Shown here in pieces: positions 29,018-37,464 of a stretch of 64,000 nt of DNA. The stretch spans positions 310,001 to 374,000 of the forward strand of contig JAXGMN010000008.1 of the NCBI GenBank assembly GCA_040768665.1, written 5' to 3'. The stretch's first letter is position 1; each line of letters starts with the position of its first letter. A model generated the notes under the pieces. The model was not told the DNA's origin. It searched no databases and saw only the letters and a list, made by a program, of their open reading frames with translations. Both the position numbers and the translations under genes were made by a program. This DNA is from JABWBD01 sp040768665. GTDB lineage: Bacteria; Planctomycetota; Planctomycetia; Pirellulales; Thermoguttaceae.

Positions 29018-30217
29018 ATGTCCGGGAATCGACTGCCGTTTTTTCAGCCAATCCGCGCCGCTCTGCGCGCCGTGCGGGATATTGCGGCATTCTGCGGACG
29101 CAGCGCGGCAGCGGCGTCAGAGCCCAACGGCAGCGCCGGACCGGCGCTCGGACCGAACCGGCGACAGCTCCTCGGCGGCCTGAGTATCCTGCCCGCCGCC
29201 GGCATCACCTCGTGGGCCGCCGATGCGCGGGCGGACGAGAAGTCCGGCGCCGCCACGGGGCAGATGCCGGTCGTGATCACCGACGCGGATTGCCGAGAGT
29301 ATTGGCGGTTGAAACAACTGGACCTCAACGATTCTAAGGTCGCCGCCCAACGGCAGAAGATGCCCACCGGGAAGATCGGCAATCTGACGCTCGGCCGCCT
29401 GATCTGCGGGAGCAATCTGATCAGCGTGAACATGCACGCGCGCGACCTTCCCTACGTGAGCGGTCTGGCACGGGCGTACAACACGGAAGAACGCGTCTTC
29501 ATGACGCTGAAGAGGTGCGAGGAGCAAGGCTGTAACTCGATCATCCTCAAGGACCACAATTTCCGGCAGTTCAACCTCTCCAAGTACTGGAGCGAGTGGG
29601 GCGGCAAAATGGTGTGGCTGGCCGACGTGATCACCACCGACATCCAACAGTACGAGCGGCGGCTGGTCCAGCACCTCGAGCTGGGCGCCGCCTCGGCTTA
29701 CCTGTGGGGCGGGGCCTCCGACCAGTGGTACCACCGCAAAGAACCGCAGAACATCGTCAAGGCCTACGAGATCATGCGGAAGTACGACATTCCCGTCGGC
29801 ATCGGCAGCCACCGCCTCGAGCCGATCGCCTTCTGCGAACGCGAAGGTCTCAAGCCCGACTACTACATGCTGACGCTGCACCACGACCAATACTGGTCGG
29901 CGCACCCCGAGGAAAACCGCCGCTTCAGCGAGATGTACGAACCGAATCGGCCGGAACACGACGAGTTTCACGACAACATGTGGTGCCATAACGCCGAGGA
30001 GACGGTGTCCTTCATGCAGGACGTGAAGGTCCCGTGGATCGCCTTCAAGGTGCTCGCTGCCGGCGCAATCCCTGCCAGGCGAGGCATCCAGTACGCCTTC
30101 GACGGCGGCGCCGACTTCATCTGCCTGGGGATGTTCGACTTCCAGGTCGAGCACGACGCCGAGCTAGTCCGCCAGTGCGCCGCCAGGGACGTGCGCCGCA
30201 ATCGGCCGTGGGCGTGA
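29018..30217 (+). CDS. Tat-exported aldo/keto reductase-like TIM-barrel protein
   Basis: A 399-residue protein with a long N-terminus and a twin-arginine signal (NRRQLLGGLSILPAAGITSW, about 48-67). From residue 112 (IGNLTLGRLICGSNLIS) it follows a TIM-barrel of the planctomycete aldo/keto reductase-like type (VFMTLKRCEEQGCNSIIL, IPVGIGSHRLEPIAFCERE, WIAFKVLAAGAIPARRGI, ADFICLGMFDFQV). It starts 4 bases after the propeller gene. A near-identical copy of part of its signal region, with an internal deletion, lies at 37465-37554. Substrate unknown; a role with the two upstream genes is inferred. Confidence 0.82.
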   Translation: MSGNRLPFFQPIRAALRAVRDIAAFCGRSAAAASEPNGSAGPALGPNRRQLLGGLSILPAAGITSWAADARADEKSGAATGQMPVVITDADCREYWRLKQLDLNDSKVAAQRQKMPTGKIGNLTLGRLICGSNLISVNMHARDLPYVSGLARAYNTEERVFMTLKRCEEQGCNSIILKDHNFRQFNLSKYWSEWGGKMVWLADVITTDIQQYERRLVQHLELGAASAYLWGGASDQWYHRKEPQNIVKAYEIMRKYDIPVGIGSHRLEPIAFCEREGLKPDYYMLTLHHDQYWSAHPEENRRFSEMYEPNRPEHDEFHDNMWCHNAEETVSFMQDVKVPWIAFKVLAAGAIPARRGIQYAFDGGADFICLGMFDFQVEHDAELVRQCAARDVRRNRPWA

Positions 30218-30300
30218 ACGATCGCCTCGCCGGCGCGTTGTCGCTCCGAGAGGAAGGCCGGCCGTCGCTCGCCGTGTTTTCACCTCCCCACTCGCGGCCT

Positions 30301-30409
30301 GGGCTGATAAAAACGGGGACTGGCTCCGCAACATCTTGTGTGGTCGCTCTGGCTAAACCGCTATTAGTTGCGGTGCCTGTCCCCGTTTTTATCAAGTTTT
30401 TATCAGCCC
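30301..30409. repeat. REPIN-like inverted repeat with 'GATAAAAACGGGGAC' arms
   Basis: The arms GGGCTGATAAAAACGGGGAC and its complement enclose TGGCTCCGCAAC/GTTGCGGTGCC inner pairs. The right end carries a duplicated GTTTTTATCA. It lies between two convergent genes. Sister elements with the same GGGGAC(A/T)GGC core are at 58334-58430 and, more distantly, 6109-6231, 23281-23366 and 42321-42386. Confidence 0.7.
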
Positions 30410-30436
30410 ACTCGCGGCCCCGGGTTACCAGGCAAT

Positions 30437-31540
30437 TCAGCTCTGAAAAAGCAGGGGGAGAATGTCCACCAAATAGCGCTGCCAGACCGCCCACGCATGG
30501 CCGCCCTCTGTCACTTTCCACTGGAGCTTGATCCCGGCTTTTTCCAATTCTTCGACGAACGGCTGGCCCGCTTTGACGGCACGCGCGTCGCCACGGCCCC
30601 AGGCCAGCCACAGCAATCTCAGCTTCTTGTTCGTCTCTGCCGGCGACGCGAGCAAGGTTCTGAGAGTATCCGGGCCGGGGTAGGAGATGGCGCTGAACCC
30701 GCCCACCCAGCCAAAAAGGTCGAGATGCTCCAAACCGACCGTCGTCGACTGCCGCGCGCCCATGCTCAAGCCGACAATCGCCCGGTTTTCCGGCCCTTCC
30801 GCCAGGCGATAGTTCTCCTCCACCAGCGGCAGCGCGTCCTCGAACAACTCGAGGCGGAACGACTCCACGCCCTTGATTTCCCGCCCCCGGTATGTGCCGC
30901 TCGAATGGCCATCGATCATCAACACGACCATCGGATTGGCTGTGCCTGCGGCGATGAGGTTGTCGAGAATCCAGTTCGCCCTGCCGTGCCCAATCCACGA
31001 GCTCCGGCAACCACCGGCGCCGTGCTGGAGCACGAGCAGTGGATAGCGTTGCGCCGGATCGGCGTTGTACCCGTTGGGAGTGTAGACCAGCAATTGGCGA
31101 CGCTGGTTCAGCACTTTCGACTGGTAGTCGTGTGTGTGGACGACACCGTGCGGGACCTCCTGCCAATCCCAAGGTGCGGGGGGAGTCGCGGGGACGTGCA
31201 AGACGTTCTTTCGCAGCTCGGAGTACTGCGGGATAACCTCAGGATTGCCCGGATCGAGCATGTTCAACCCGTCCACGAGGAACGAGTACGCCCACACCCC
31301 TGCCGGAACGGAAGTCGGCGTGACAGACCAGGTTCCATCCTCGGCGCGCTCCAGGGGGATATTTTCCTTGGACCACTCCGCGTTGATTTCGACCGTTTTG
31401 GCATTCGGCGCTTTCAGCGAGAACTTTTTCTGTGTCGGCTCACAAGTGGCGGTAGAAACCTGGAGCAACACCGAAGCGGTAAGAAGATTGGCCAAAACAA
31501 GGGAACTTTGCGGACGACGGTCGGGGTGGTCATGGGACAC
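30437..31540 (-). CDS. Secreted esterase, alpha/beta hydrolase of the enterochelin-esterase type
   Basis: A 367-residue exported esterase. The signal is followed by an N-terminal Ig-like E-set/CBM48-type domain (about 40-115: KKFSLKAPNAKTVEINAEW, VPAGVWAYSFLVDG). The C-terminal hydrolase domain has the oxyanion region (LLVLQHGAGGCRSSW), the nucleophile elbow GLSMG (about 245-249) and a likely catalytic His in GGHAW near the end. The start is GTG 31540: AAGGAG lies about 7 bases upstream; a TTG 21 bases further up overlaps that site and is rejected. Such enzymes often act on acetylated or feruloylated polysaccharides; substrate not shown here. Confidence 0.9.
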   Translation of the reverse strand: MSHDHPDRRPQSSLVLANLLTASVLLQVSTATCEPTQKKFSLKAPNAKTVEINAEWSKENIPLERAEDGTWSVTPTSVPAGVWAYSFLVDGLNMLDPGNPEVIPQYSELRKNVLHVPATPPAPWDWQEVPHGVVHTHDYQSKVLNQRRQLLVYTPNGYNADPAQRYPLLVLQHGAGGCRSSWIGHGRANWILDNLIAAGTANPMVVLMIDGHSSGTYRGREIKGVESFRLELFEDALPLVEENYRLAEGPENRAIVGLSMGARQSTTVGLEHLDLFGWVGGFSAISYPGPDTLRTLLASPAETNKKLRLLWLAWGRGDARAVKAGQPFVEELEKAGIKLQWKVTEGGHAWAVWQRYLVDILPLLFQS

Positions 31541-32125
31541 GGCGGAACTCCTTTCTTCCAAAAACTACGACAAACAGCCGCGGCAAACGAACATTGATAT
31601 TCCAGCCACCGCCGTCGCAGATTGCCTGAGCGGTTTGAGCGGCCAAACGCTCTCATTATCCGTCCGGTTGACGCCCGCCGGTATCCCACGCCCATAAGAT
31701 CTCGCTGGTCGATAACTCACAAGACGATATCTTCCACATTTACTACTGCGCCTGCGGCGAGAAAGGCCGCGGAATTGGGCCGATTACCAGCAAACCGGTC
31801 GCTGCGGGCACTCGGACGACGTGCATCGTTCTGACTGGCCAGGCAACAAAGGCGGCAGCCGATGCGCTCCGAGGTCCATGCATCCGAAACGGGCACGTGA
31901 GACTGGCGTCGCCTGCGTTGGAAATGCGCTACTTTGCGCATGAGAAAATGCACATTCGGCCTATGCGCGAGTCTTCGCCCATTGCCGGACTGGCGGCCTT
32001 CAGGAAGATTGGCGAGCCGGGGCGGACATGTGCCCGAAATACTATATTTGCGCGTATTGCCATGAAGTTGACCTCCAAGTACGCTTGAGCTTAGGGCAGG
32101 CGAGAGGAGGCTTATTTCGGAACCA
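31541..32125. other. Divergent intergenic region (585 bp)
   Basis: It lies between the esterase and the PEP-CTERM protein gene. Short open frames exist on both strands but none has a ribosome site, family-like sequence or consistent codon use. Promoters for both flanking genes should lie here; no clear sigma-70 or sigma-54 site was found. Confidence 0.4.
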
Positions 32126-33691
32126 ATGTTTAGCACGTACACTTCACCGATTCGAACATGCTTCATCACGATAGTCGCTGCGTCGGCCATTTGCACCAGC
32201 GATAGGGCGCGTGCTGCGGATCGAAAGGTGATTTCCCGAGTCCCCTTGTCACCGGCCGCTCAGCAGGCGAAGAACGATGCTAGCGCAACGGCTGCCCTCA
32301 ACACGCCGCCGACGCCGGATACGGTTGTCCAAGACAAGTATCAGGAGAGTTGGCGACAGGCAATCAGCGGAGCGGAGCGAGTCGGCTTGCCACGCCGGTC
32401 ACATCGCGTGCGACTCGCAGGTGGCGGGCAACTCCGGGGACAGATTGGAGCATGGCCCTCGGCTGCGAACGAGATCCATTACGACCACCGAGCAAGCGAA
32501 GAACCTTGCGTTTATCTGCTGGACCTTGATTGTGTTGTGCACCGGGGCACATGCAACGAGAACGGCATCTTTACGATCGATGGGGTGACGCCCGGTGTCT
32601 ACGGGCTGGTGATTGCGGGAGAGGATCGTTTCGTGGCCTACGGCCTGCAAATCGTTGCTGAGGAGGAGGCCAAGCCGGGCCAAAAATCCACGTCCTCCGC
32701 ATCGACTCGACCAGTCGCCTACCAAGCACATGAGGATAGGCTGGAAATCGATAGCCTGCCGCTTTTAACATCCAGCCTCCCGGTCCTGAGACGACTCGTC
32801 AACCGCTATGTGCGCGCCGGGGCTAACGGCGTGGCGAATCTCGCCCCGGTGCGTGCCAGCGAACCGCCCCCCAGTGTTGGATCGAACGGAGTGGAAGGCT
32901 GGCCGGTCGAGCTGACTGGGCCCGAGTGGGAGACCCTCGCTCCGAGTGATCGCTACCTGGCCACGACCATTCAGCAACACACGGTTCACTTAGTATCTCC
33001 CGACGACCGGATCCTCGGCCGTGTGCGGCGCCTCGAGCATGACAGCGGGCGACCCCTACGCATTTACGAGACGACGGTTTACTTGATCCGCAATGAAGAG
33101 GTGATCGCGGTCTGCCCCGTCGACGAGCTGGGAGTCTTCACGTTTGCCGATGTGAAACCCGGGCTGCACTCGCTCGTGGCTGCCGGCGCGGATGGTTTCG
33201 CCGCATTCTCCATCTCGGTCGTGCCGGCAGTCAAGACCGACATAACCAGGCTCAGACAGTCCGACGTCGACAGTCGCTTTCATCTCGCGTCGCAGGAGCT
33301 ACAGCGGCCGCTCGAGCTGTCCATTGAGCTGGCGTTGATTGACTGGGAGATCTGCCCGAGCTTTTGGCAGAAGCTCTTTGTCGAAGAGCGACGGCAGCAT
33401 GCTGCCCGCCCCGCCCCGACACCCTGGGACAGTTTTCCGATGGCCTGGGGCTCCCTCGCCGACTCGGGGAACGGCACGTACCAATCTTCCATGATTGTTG
33501 GCGGTTTCAATGGGGGGGAATCGCCTTGTATGGCGGGGGCGGCGGAGGAAGTGGCGGCGGAGGAAGTGGCGGCGGAGGAAGTGGCGACGACGGTGGTGGT
33601 GGCGATGATGGTGGCGGTGATGAACCGAACGGAGACGTTCGGTTGGACGTCGTGGCGGTGCCCGAGCCATCTTCGGCGGTACTGCTCGTAG
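32126..33691 (+). CDS. Exported PEP-CTERM surface protein, frame broken near the C-terminus
   Basis: A 521-residue frame. It has a signal peptide (TCFITIVAASAICTS, about 11-25), then two related beta-rich modules (about 95-178 with CVYLLDLDCVVHRG and GVYGLVIAGEDRFVAYGL; about 290-375 with TVYLIRNEEVIAVC and GLHSLVAAGADGFAAFSI), each like a carboxypeptidase-regulatory domain. After IVGGFNGG the frame degenerates into an AAEEVAAEEV repeat, while the neighbouring frame reads a Gly-rich stretch and a PEP-CTERM anchor. The change occurs at a run of seven G (33512-33518); eight G would give one intact 539-residue protein. An exosortase substrate by family knowledge; none is encoded here. AGGAGG lies rather far (15 bases) from ATG 32126. 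Confidence 0.8.
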   Translation: MFSTYTSPIRTCFITIVAASAICTSDRARAADRKVISRVPLSPAAQQAKNDASATAALNTPPTPDTVVQDKYQESWRQAISGAERVGLPRRSHRVRLAGGGQLRGQIGAWPSAANEIHYDHRASEEPCVYLLDLDCVVHRGTCNENGIFTIDGVTPGVYGLVIAGEDRFVAYGLQIVAEEEAKPGQKSTSSASTRPVAYQAHEDRLEIDSLPLLTSSLPVLRRLVNRYVRAGANGVANLAPVRASEPPPSVGSNGVEGWPVELTGPEWETLAPSDRYLATTIQQHTVHLVSPDDRILGRVRRLEHDSGRPLRIYETTVYLIRNEEVIAVCPVDELGVFTFADVKPGLHSLVAAGADGFAAFSISVVPAVKTDITRLRQSDVDSRFHLASQELQRPLELSIELALIDWEICPSFWQKLFVEERRQHAARPAPTPWDSFPMAWGSLADSGNGTYQSSMIVGGFNGGESPCMAGAAEEVAAEEVAAEEVATTVVVAMMVAVMNRTETFGWTSWRCPSHLRRYCS

Positions 33692-33744
33692 GCCTGGTGC
33701 TCATCCTCTACATTATCACTGCGAGAGCGTCCAGCCGCCGTTGA
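33513..33744 (+). other. Out-of-frame Gly-rich linker and PEP-CTERM sorting signal of the preceding gene
   Basis: This frame reads GIALYGGGGGGSGGGGSG, an Asp/Gly spacer, then VPEPSSAVLLVGLVLILY and a basic tail (ARASSRR), a textbook PEP-CTERM signal: PEP box, membrane helix, Arg-rich end. It has no start of its own and makes sense only as the end of the gene that begins at 32126. Confidence 0.8.
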
Positions 33745-34029
33745 GTGCGATCTCGGGAGCAGGGCGTGTGGAAGCGAAGCACCACAGGAAGCTGGGGCCC
33801 GGCGCCCCCTTGATTTTCCGGTTTTCCCTGGCTAGACTCACTCCTGGTGACGGAAGTCAAATCTCCCTTCACTCACCAGTACCTCGGAAAGAAGCGGCTA
33901 CGCACGTCGCGTCGCCCGTGACATTTCAGTTCAATGGGTTTCAGGGCCTCGCCTGCGTGGAGAATATTGACGCACCAGTGTGGCTGTCTGTCGCCTACGT
34001 GGATGTAGCTCGAGAGGATGTAGCACGCC

Positions 34030-35340
34030 ATGCACTGTGAAATGGTTCTCAGAACGCCTCATGGACTTCATTCCCGCCCTGCGCTTTATGTGAAGACTGT
34101 CTGTGATCTATTCCCGGAAACGGAGTTTAAGATAGTGCGCGGCCAATCCGCCGCACGGCGCAAGGAAGTGGATCCGAAGAGCTTTATGGCCCTCTTTTCG
34201 TCAGGGATTCTGGCTGGGGAGTTTGTAGAACTGCAGGTGAGTGGTCGCAACGAAGCTCTTGCCATGGCATTCGTCAAGGCTGCCTGGGAGACAATCAGAA
34301 TAGAAGACGCCCCTGGGCGAGCGGGGGCCGGCAACGCCACCGAACTCGACCAGCCGGACGTTCGAGCCGCGGTGTACGAAAGCTTGCTGGAGGTTTCTGA
34401 AGGCATGGACGATCCAGATAAGCACGCAATACTCGCAGCAGCGCGCGTTCATCTCATGCCCGATGGCGTTACGACGAGAAAAGTGGCGGTACTACAAAGA
34501 CGCTTTAGCCAAATTACTGCCGCATTGCTGGCGATGATCAGCCGTCACTATGGTTGCCAAATAGAACTGATGTACGAGATCGGTGAACAAGGAATTCACC
34601 GTTGTGAGATTCTACCTGACGACATGGGGTCTTTTCTTGCTTTGCTGATGAAACCGCCGCTGGCCGGAAGCAAGATCACCGTATGCGCTAGGGGTGACAA
34701 GAGCCCTTTGGCAGCAAGGGTCCTCACGGTCGTTCTCGAGAACCTTGAGGAATGTGAGACTTGGCTCCGTGGCCACACTACGGAATCGGATGACACCATC
34801 GTGACTTGCATGGCCGGGTTTGCACGAGGCTTGCCCTCAGCAGTGGATACCTTCCCGCCCCCATCCAAGGCCCGGCGGAGCGTCTTTCCGACAGTCCAAG
34901 GATTCCATTCAACGCACGTGATGGTTGATAAAGAGCTTGCCCTTCGTTCCCTGTGTGAACAGCTACAGCAACCCACCGACGTAGACGCTCGCACCTTGCT
35001 CAAGAGCGTGCAGGACAGAGAGCGGTCAATGCCTACATACCTTACTGAGGGCCTCGCCATCCCACACGCCGTCGATCTCGATATACGTCAGCATACGATT
35101 GCTTTGGGCGTCTACTCATCTGGAGTTCCTTGGGACGTCGACCAGAACAGAGCATACCTGGTATTCATGTCCGCGGTAGCCAAGAACGCGCAGCAGGAGT
35201 ATCTCGCGTATATAGCACGACTCGCAACCATGTTCGTCAAGCACATCGGACTTCGCAAGGAGCTGTTCCAGGCCCAAAGCGCTGACGAAGCCAATCGAAT
35301 TCTACGAGCCGCTGAACAGGCGATCAGTTTTGATGACTAG
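34030..35340 (+). CDS. HPr - degenerate HPr - EIIA(Fru/Ntr-type) fusion protein
   Basis: A 436-residue phosphotransferase-system fusion. Residues 1-92 are an HPr domain with the active motif GLHSRPA (His14, Arg16) and a Ser51 (DPKSFMALF) at the Ser46 position. Residues about 165-255 follow the same fold pattern (RRFSQITAALLAMISRHY, DDMGSFLALLMKPPLAG, ITVCARGDKSPLAARVL) but lack the active His, so I read it as a dead second HPr. Residues about 290-436 are an EIIA type-2 domain (VDKELALRSLCEQL) with the active-site motif AIPHA. No EI, EIIB or EIIC is nearby. GAGAGGA lies close to ATG 34030. First gene of a three-gene same-strand cluster; a phospho-relay regulator rather than a sugar transporter is inferred. 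Confidence 0.85.
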   Translation: MHCEMVLRTPHGLHSRPALYVKTVCDLFPETEFKIVRGQSAARRKEVDPKSFMALFSSGILAGEFVELQVSGRNEALAMAFVKAAWETIRIEDAPGRAGAGNATELDQPDVRAAVYESLLEVSEGMDDPDKHAILAAARVHLMPDGVTTRKVAVLQRRFSQITAALLAMISRHYGCQIELMYEIGEQGIHRCEILPDDMGSFLALLMKPPLAGSKITVCARGDKSPLAARVLTVVLENLEECETWLRGHTTESDDTIVTCMAGFARGLPSAVDTFPPPSKARRSVFPTVQGFHSTHVMVDKELALRSLCEQLQQPTDVDARTLLKSVQDRERSMPTYLTEGLAIPHAVDLDIRQHTIALGVYSSGVPWDVDQNRAYLVFMSAVAKNAQQEYLAYIARLATMFVKHIGLRKELFQAQSADEANRILRAAEQAISFDD

Positions 35341-35454
35341 AGCACACGGTGGTCGTCGCGAACGAAGGAACAAATGCAGAGCGGGGCCGCCGGAGGAAGC
35401 GGCCCTCGAAGCTTGTTGCGGACAACACTGACGCTGAAAACGCTGAGGCGTATT

Positions 35455-36246
35455 ATGGCCAGCAAGGGAATATGTTTTGTAATCTCGCCGATCGGAGAAC
35501 CGGGATCAAACGTTCGAAGGCAGTCTGATCAGATTCTGAAATACATTATCGCACCGGCAGTTCAGCAATGCGGCTTCTCTGCCGTTCGGGCTGATCAGAT
35601 TGCTGATCCCGGTATTATTACAAGCCAGGTCGTGAAGCATATCATTGAGGATCCTTTGGTTGTTGCCGATCTTACGGGGCGCAGCCCTAATGTCTTTTAC
35701 GAACTCGCTATCCGACATGCCGTCAGGAAGCCGCTGGTACATATCATCGCGAAGGGCGAGCCTGTTCCATTCGATATTGCCAGTATTCGGACGATTCAAG
35801 TTGACCACCAAGACCTCGACAGCGTATCGGAAGCCAAGGACCAGATCGCGAGACAGATTCGGGTAACTGAAACTGATGACGTCCCGCTGGACAACCCCAT
35901 TTCTGTTGCAGTCGATGTACAGCAATTGCTGCAAAGTCGGAAATCGGAACAACGAGTCCTCGCGGAACTGGTGAGTGCCGTCAGCGAGGTGCGATCCAGC
36001 ATGCTTTCCATTGAGGAGCGCATACGAAGCCCAGCATCTCTCCTGCCACAACCATATCTAAAGCAGCTACTTCGGAGCTCAACGTCGGCCGAAGCTAAAG
36101 CGGCCCGTACTGCCGCCGAGCTGCGACAAGTGTGCCAGGACTTGATGGTGGATTTATCCAGGTACGTCAAGACCAAGCGAGGCCAGGATCGATTGGCGAG
36201 AATAGCAGAGTACATCGAGCATATTGCGAACACGCTTGTCAGTTAA
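35455..36246 (+). CDS. Nucleoside 2-deoxyribosyltransferase-like (TIR/NDT-related) protein
   Basis: A 263-residue protein. Residues 1-145 carry the pattern of a nucleoside 2-deoxyribosyltransferase-like Rossmann fold: CFVISPIGEPGS (6-17), a helix with RRQSDQILKYI, RADQIADPGIITSQVV, and the signature VVADLTGRSPNVFYELAIRHA, whose Asp and Glu would be catalytic in true enzymes. The C-terminal 110 residues are helical, possibly coiled coil (LAELVSAVSEVRSSMLSIEERI). The start is ATG 35455, where GAGG precedes and the fold begins at once. It lies between a PTS fusion and a metallophosphoesterase. A nucleotide or NAD-related glycosidase role is possible; not proven. Confidence 0.75.
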   Translation: MASKGICFVISPIGEPGSNVRRQSDQILKYIIAPAVQQCGFSAVRADQIADPGIITSQVVKHIIEDPLVVADLTGRSPNVFYELAIRHAVRKPLVHIIAKGEPVPFDIASIRTIQVDHQDLDSVSEAKDQIARQIRVTETDDVPLDNPISVAVDVQQLLQSRKSEQRVLAELVSAVSEVRSSMLSIEERIRSPASLLPQPYLKQLLRSSTSAEAKAARTAAELRQVCQDLMVDLSRYVKTKRGQDRLARIAEYIEHIANTLVS

Positions 36247-36326
36247 AGGAAGTGTCTTTACCAAGTAACGCTTCGTCAGTCTTAACGGCGATGGGTGACT
36301 TATCGCAAGAACAGGAGGCAGCGGCA

Positions 36327-37451
36327 ATGTTGATCGGGGTCTTGTCCGACACCCATGAGGATCACGCTGGTAGTATACCTCGTATCCTGCAGATATTCAA
36401 CTCGCGAGGCGTTGAGATGATAGTCCATTGTGGCGACATCGATCCAACGCACGTGGACGCATCTCTGTTTGGAGACAAGCCCGTGGTCTGTGCACTTGTC
36501 GAAGGGCAAGGCGACCACGGTCCGTCACCCTTTGCGCATTCGCCAAAGAACTGGATCCTCACCAAACCGGGGCAGCGGGTCGTCAAGTTGCCAGATACAA
36601 AGATCTACGTAGGCCACAAAAGGGCGTTCGAGTTCCTTTCAGGGTCGGAAGCACAACTGGTCGAAACGATGAATACGATCAGACGTGACAACGATGGGGT
36701 CCGGTGGCTCTTCTCCGGCCACACACACCACCAGATCCTCATGGAAACCCCGCTTACGACTTTCATTAATCCGGGTGCTGTGCAGGATGCATGTTTTGTC
36801 GCTGGAGGCCACGAATTCGCAATCCTGGACACCGCGCGAAAACAGATTACGTTCAGTCGTCTCCCGTCGCCGTGTTCAAAGAAGCCTTTGACCGTAGCGG
36901 TGATCTCCGACAGCCTCGATATCTCGCAGCGCGATCCGTCAGTATGGAGATGCCTCGCGGCCAACTTCCAGAAATACGGTGTGAGTCACGTAATCCACTG
37001 CGGGAATATCAACGAAGATGACATTGGGCGACCTGAACTGGCGGATTTCGAGGTTCACGTTGCTCTGCGGAGGGACCAGCTTCGTTCCAGCGAAGCGCGA
37101 GGCTGGCATTTGATCCCGAAGGACGAGCCAATCGTCGATATCCAGGGCTACCGATTTTATGTTCAATTGGGGCTTGGGAGTGAACTATTCGAGAAATCGG
37201 AAGTCGACATGTACCGCATGTCGCTGGAAGTTCAGAGAAGATATCCGGAGACTGAGTATATTCTTTTCGGTTTTACGCGTAACCGGTTTTATGAGGAAGG
37301 AGAGAATCTTGTCCTTATCAACCCCGGCGATGTCGTGAAAGATCGCGACTACGCGATTCTTCGATTGCCGGCTTGCGAGTTCGTTTTTGAACGCCTTTCA
37401 GATTCATCCGCTGCCGCGGACGCGCAGCGCCCTACCAGTGCTTCAGCATGA
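36327..37451 (+). CDS. Tandem calcineurin-like phosphoesterase, second domain degenerate
   Basis: A 374-residue protein of the YfcE/MJ0936 metallophosphoesterase type, with two domains. The first (1-190) has SDTHEDH (7-13), HCGDID and the metal-binding GHTHH. The second (about 195-360) repeats the fold but has SDSLD, HCGNIN and GFTRN in the same places, so most metal ligands are lost. The usual GN(C/N)D motif of domain one reads GQGD, a possible weakening. AGGAGG lies 8 bases before ATG 36327, which fixes the start; earlier in-frame starts overlap the upstream gene. Last gene of the cluster at 34030-37451. Confidence 0.85.
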   Translation: MLIGVLSDTHEDHAGSIPRILQIFNSRGVEMIVHCGDIDPTHVDASLFGDKPVVCALVEGQGDHGPSPFAHSPKNWILTKPGQRVVKLPDTKIYVGHKRAFEFLSGSEAQLVETMNTIRRDNDGVRWLFSGHTHHQILMETPLTTFINPGAVQDACFVAGGHEFAILDTARKQITFSRLPSPCSKKPLTVAVISDSLDISQRDPSVWRCLAANFQKYGVSHVIHCGNINEDDIGRPELADFEVHVALRRDQLRSSEARGWHLIPKDEPIVDIQGYRFYVQLGLGSELFEKSEVDMYRMSLEVQRRYPETEYILFGFTRNRFYEEGENLVLINPGDVVKDRDYAILRLPACEFVFERLSDSSAAADAQRPTSASA

Positions 37452-37464
37452 AGGTCCTGGTTCC

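Noticed and set aside
31717..32196. Reverse-strand frame of about 160 codons before the PEP-CTERM gene
   Set aside because: No ribosome site, no recognisable domain, and it overlaps the start of a supported gene.
33299..33670. Reverse-strand frame rich in Arg and His opposite the PEP-CTERM gene
   Set aside because: The HHRHHHRHH-type composition is the mirror of the Gly/Asp-rich forward linker, so it is a low-complexity artefact.
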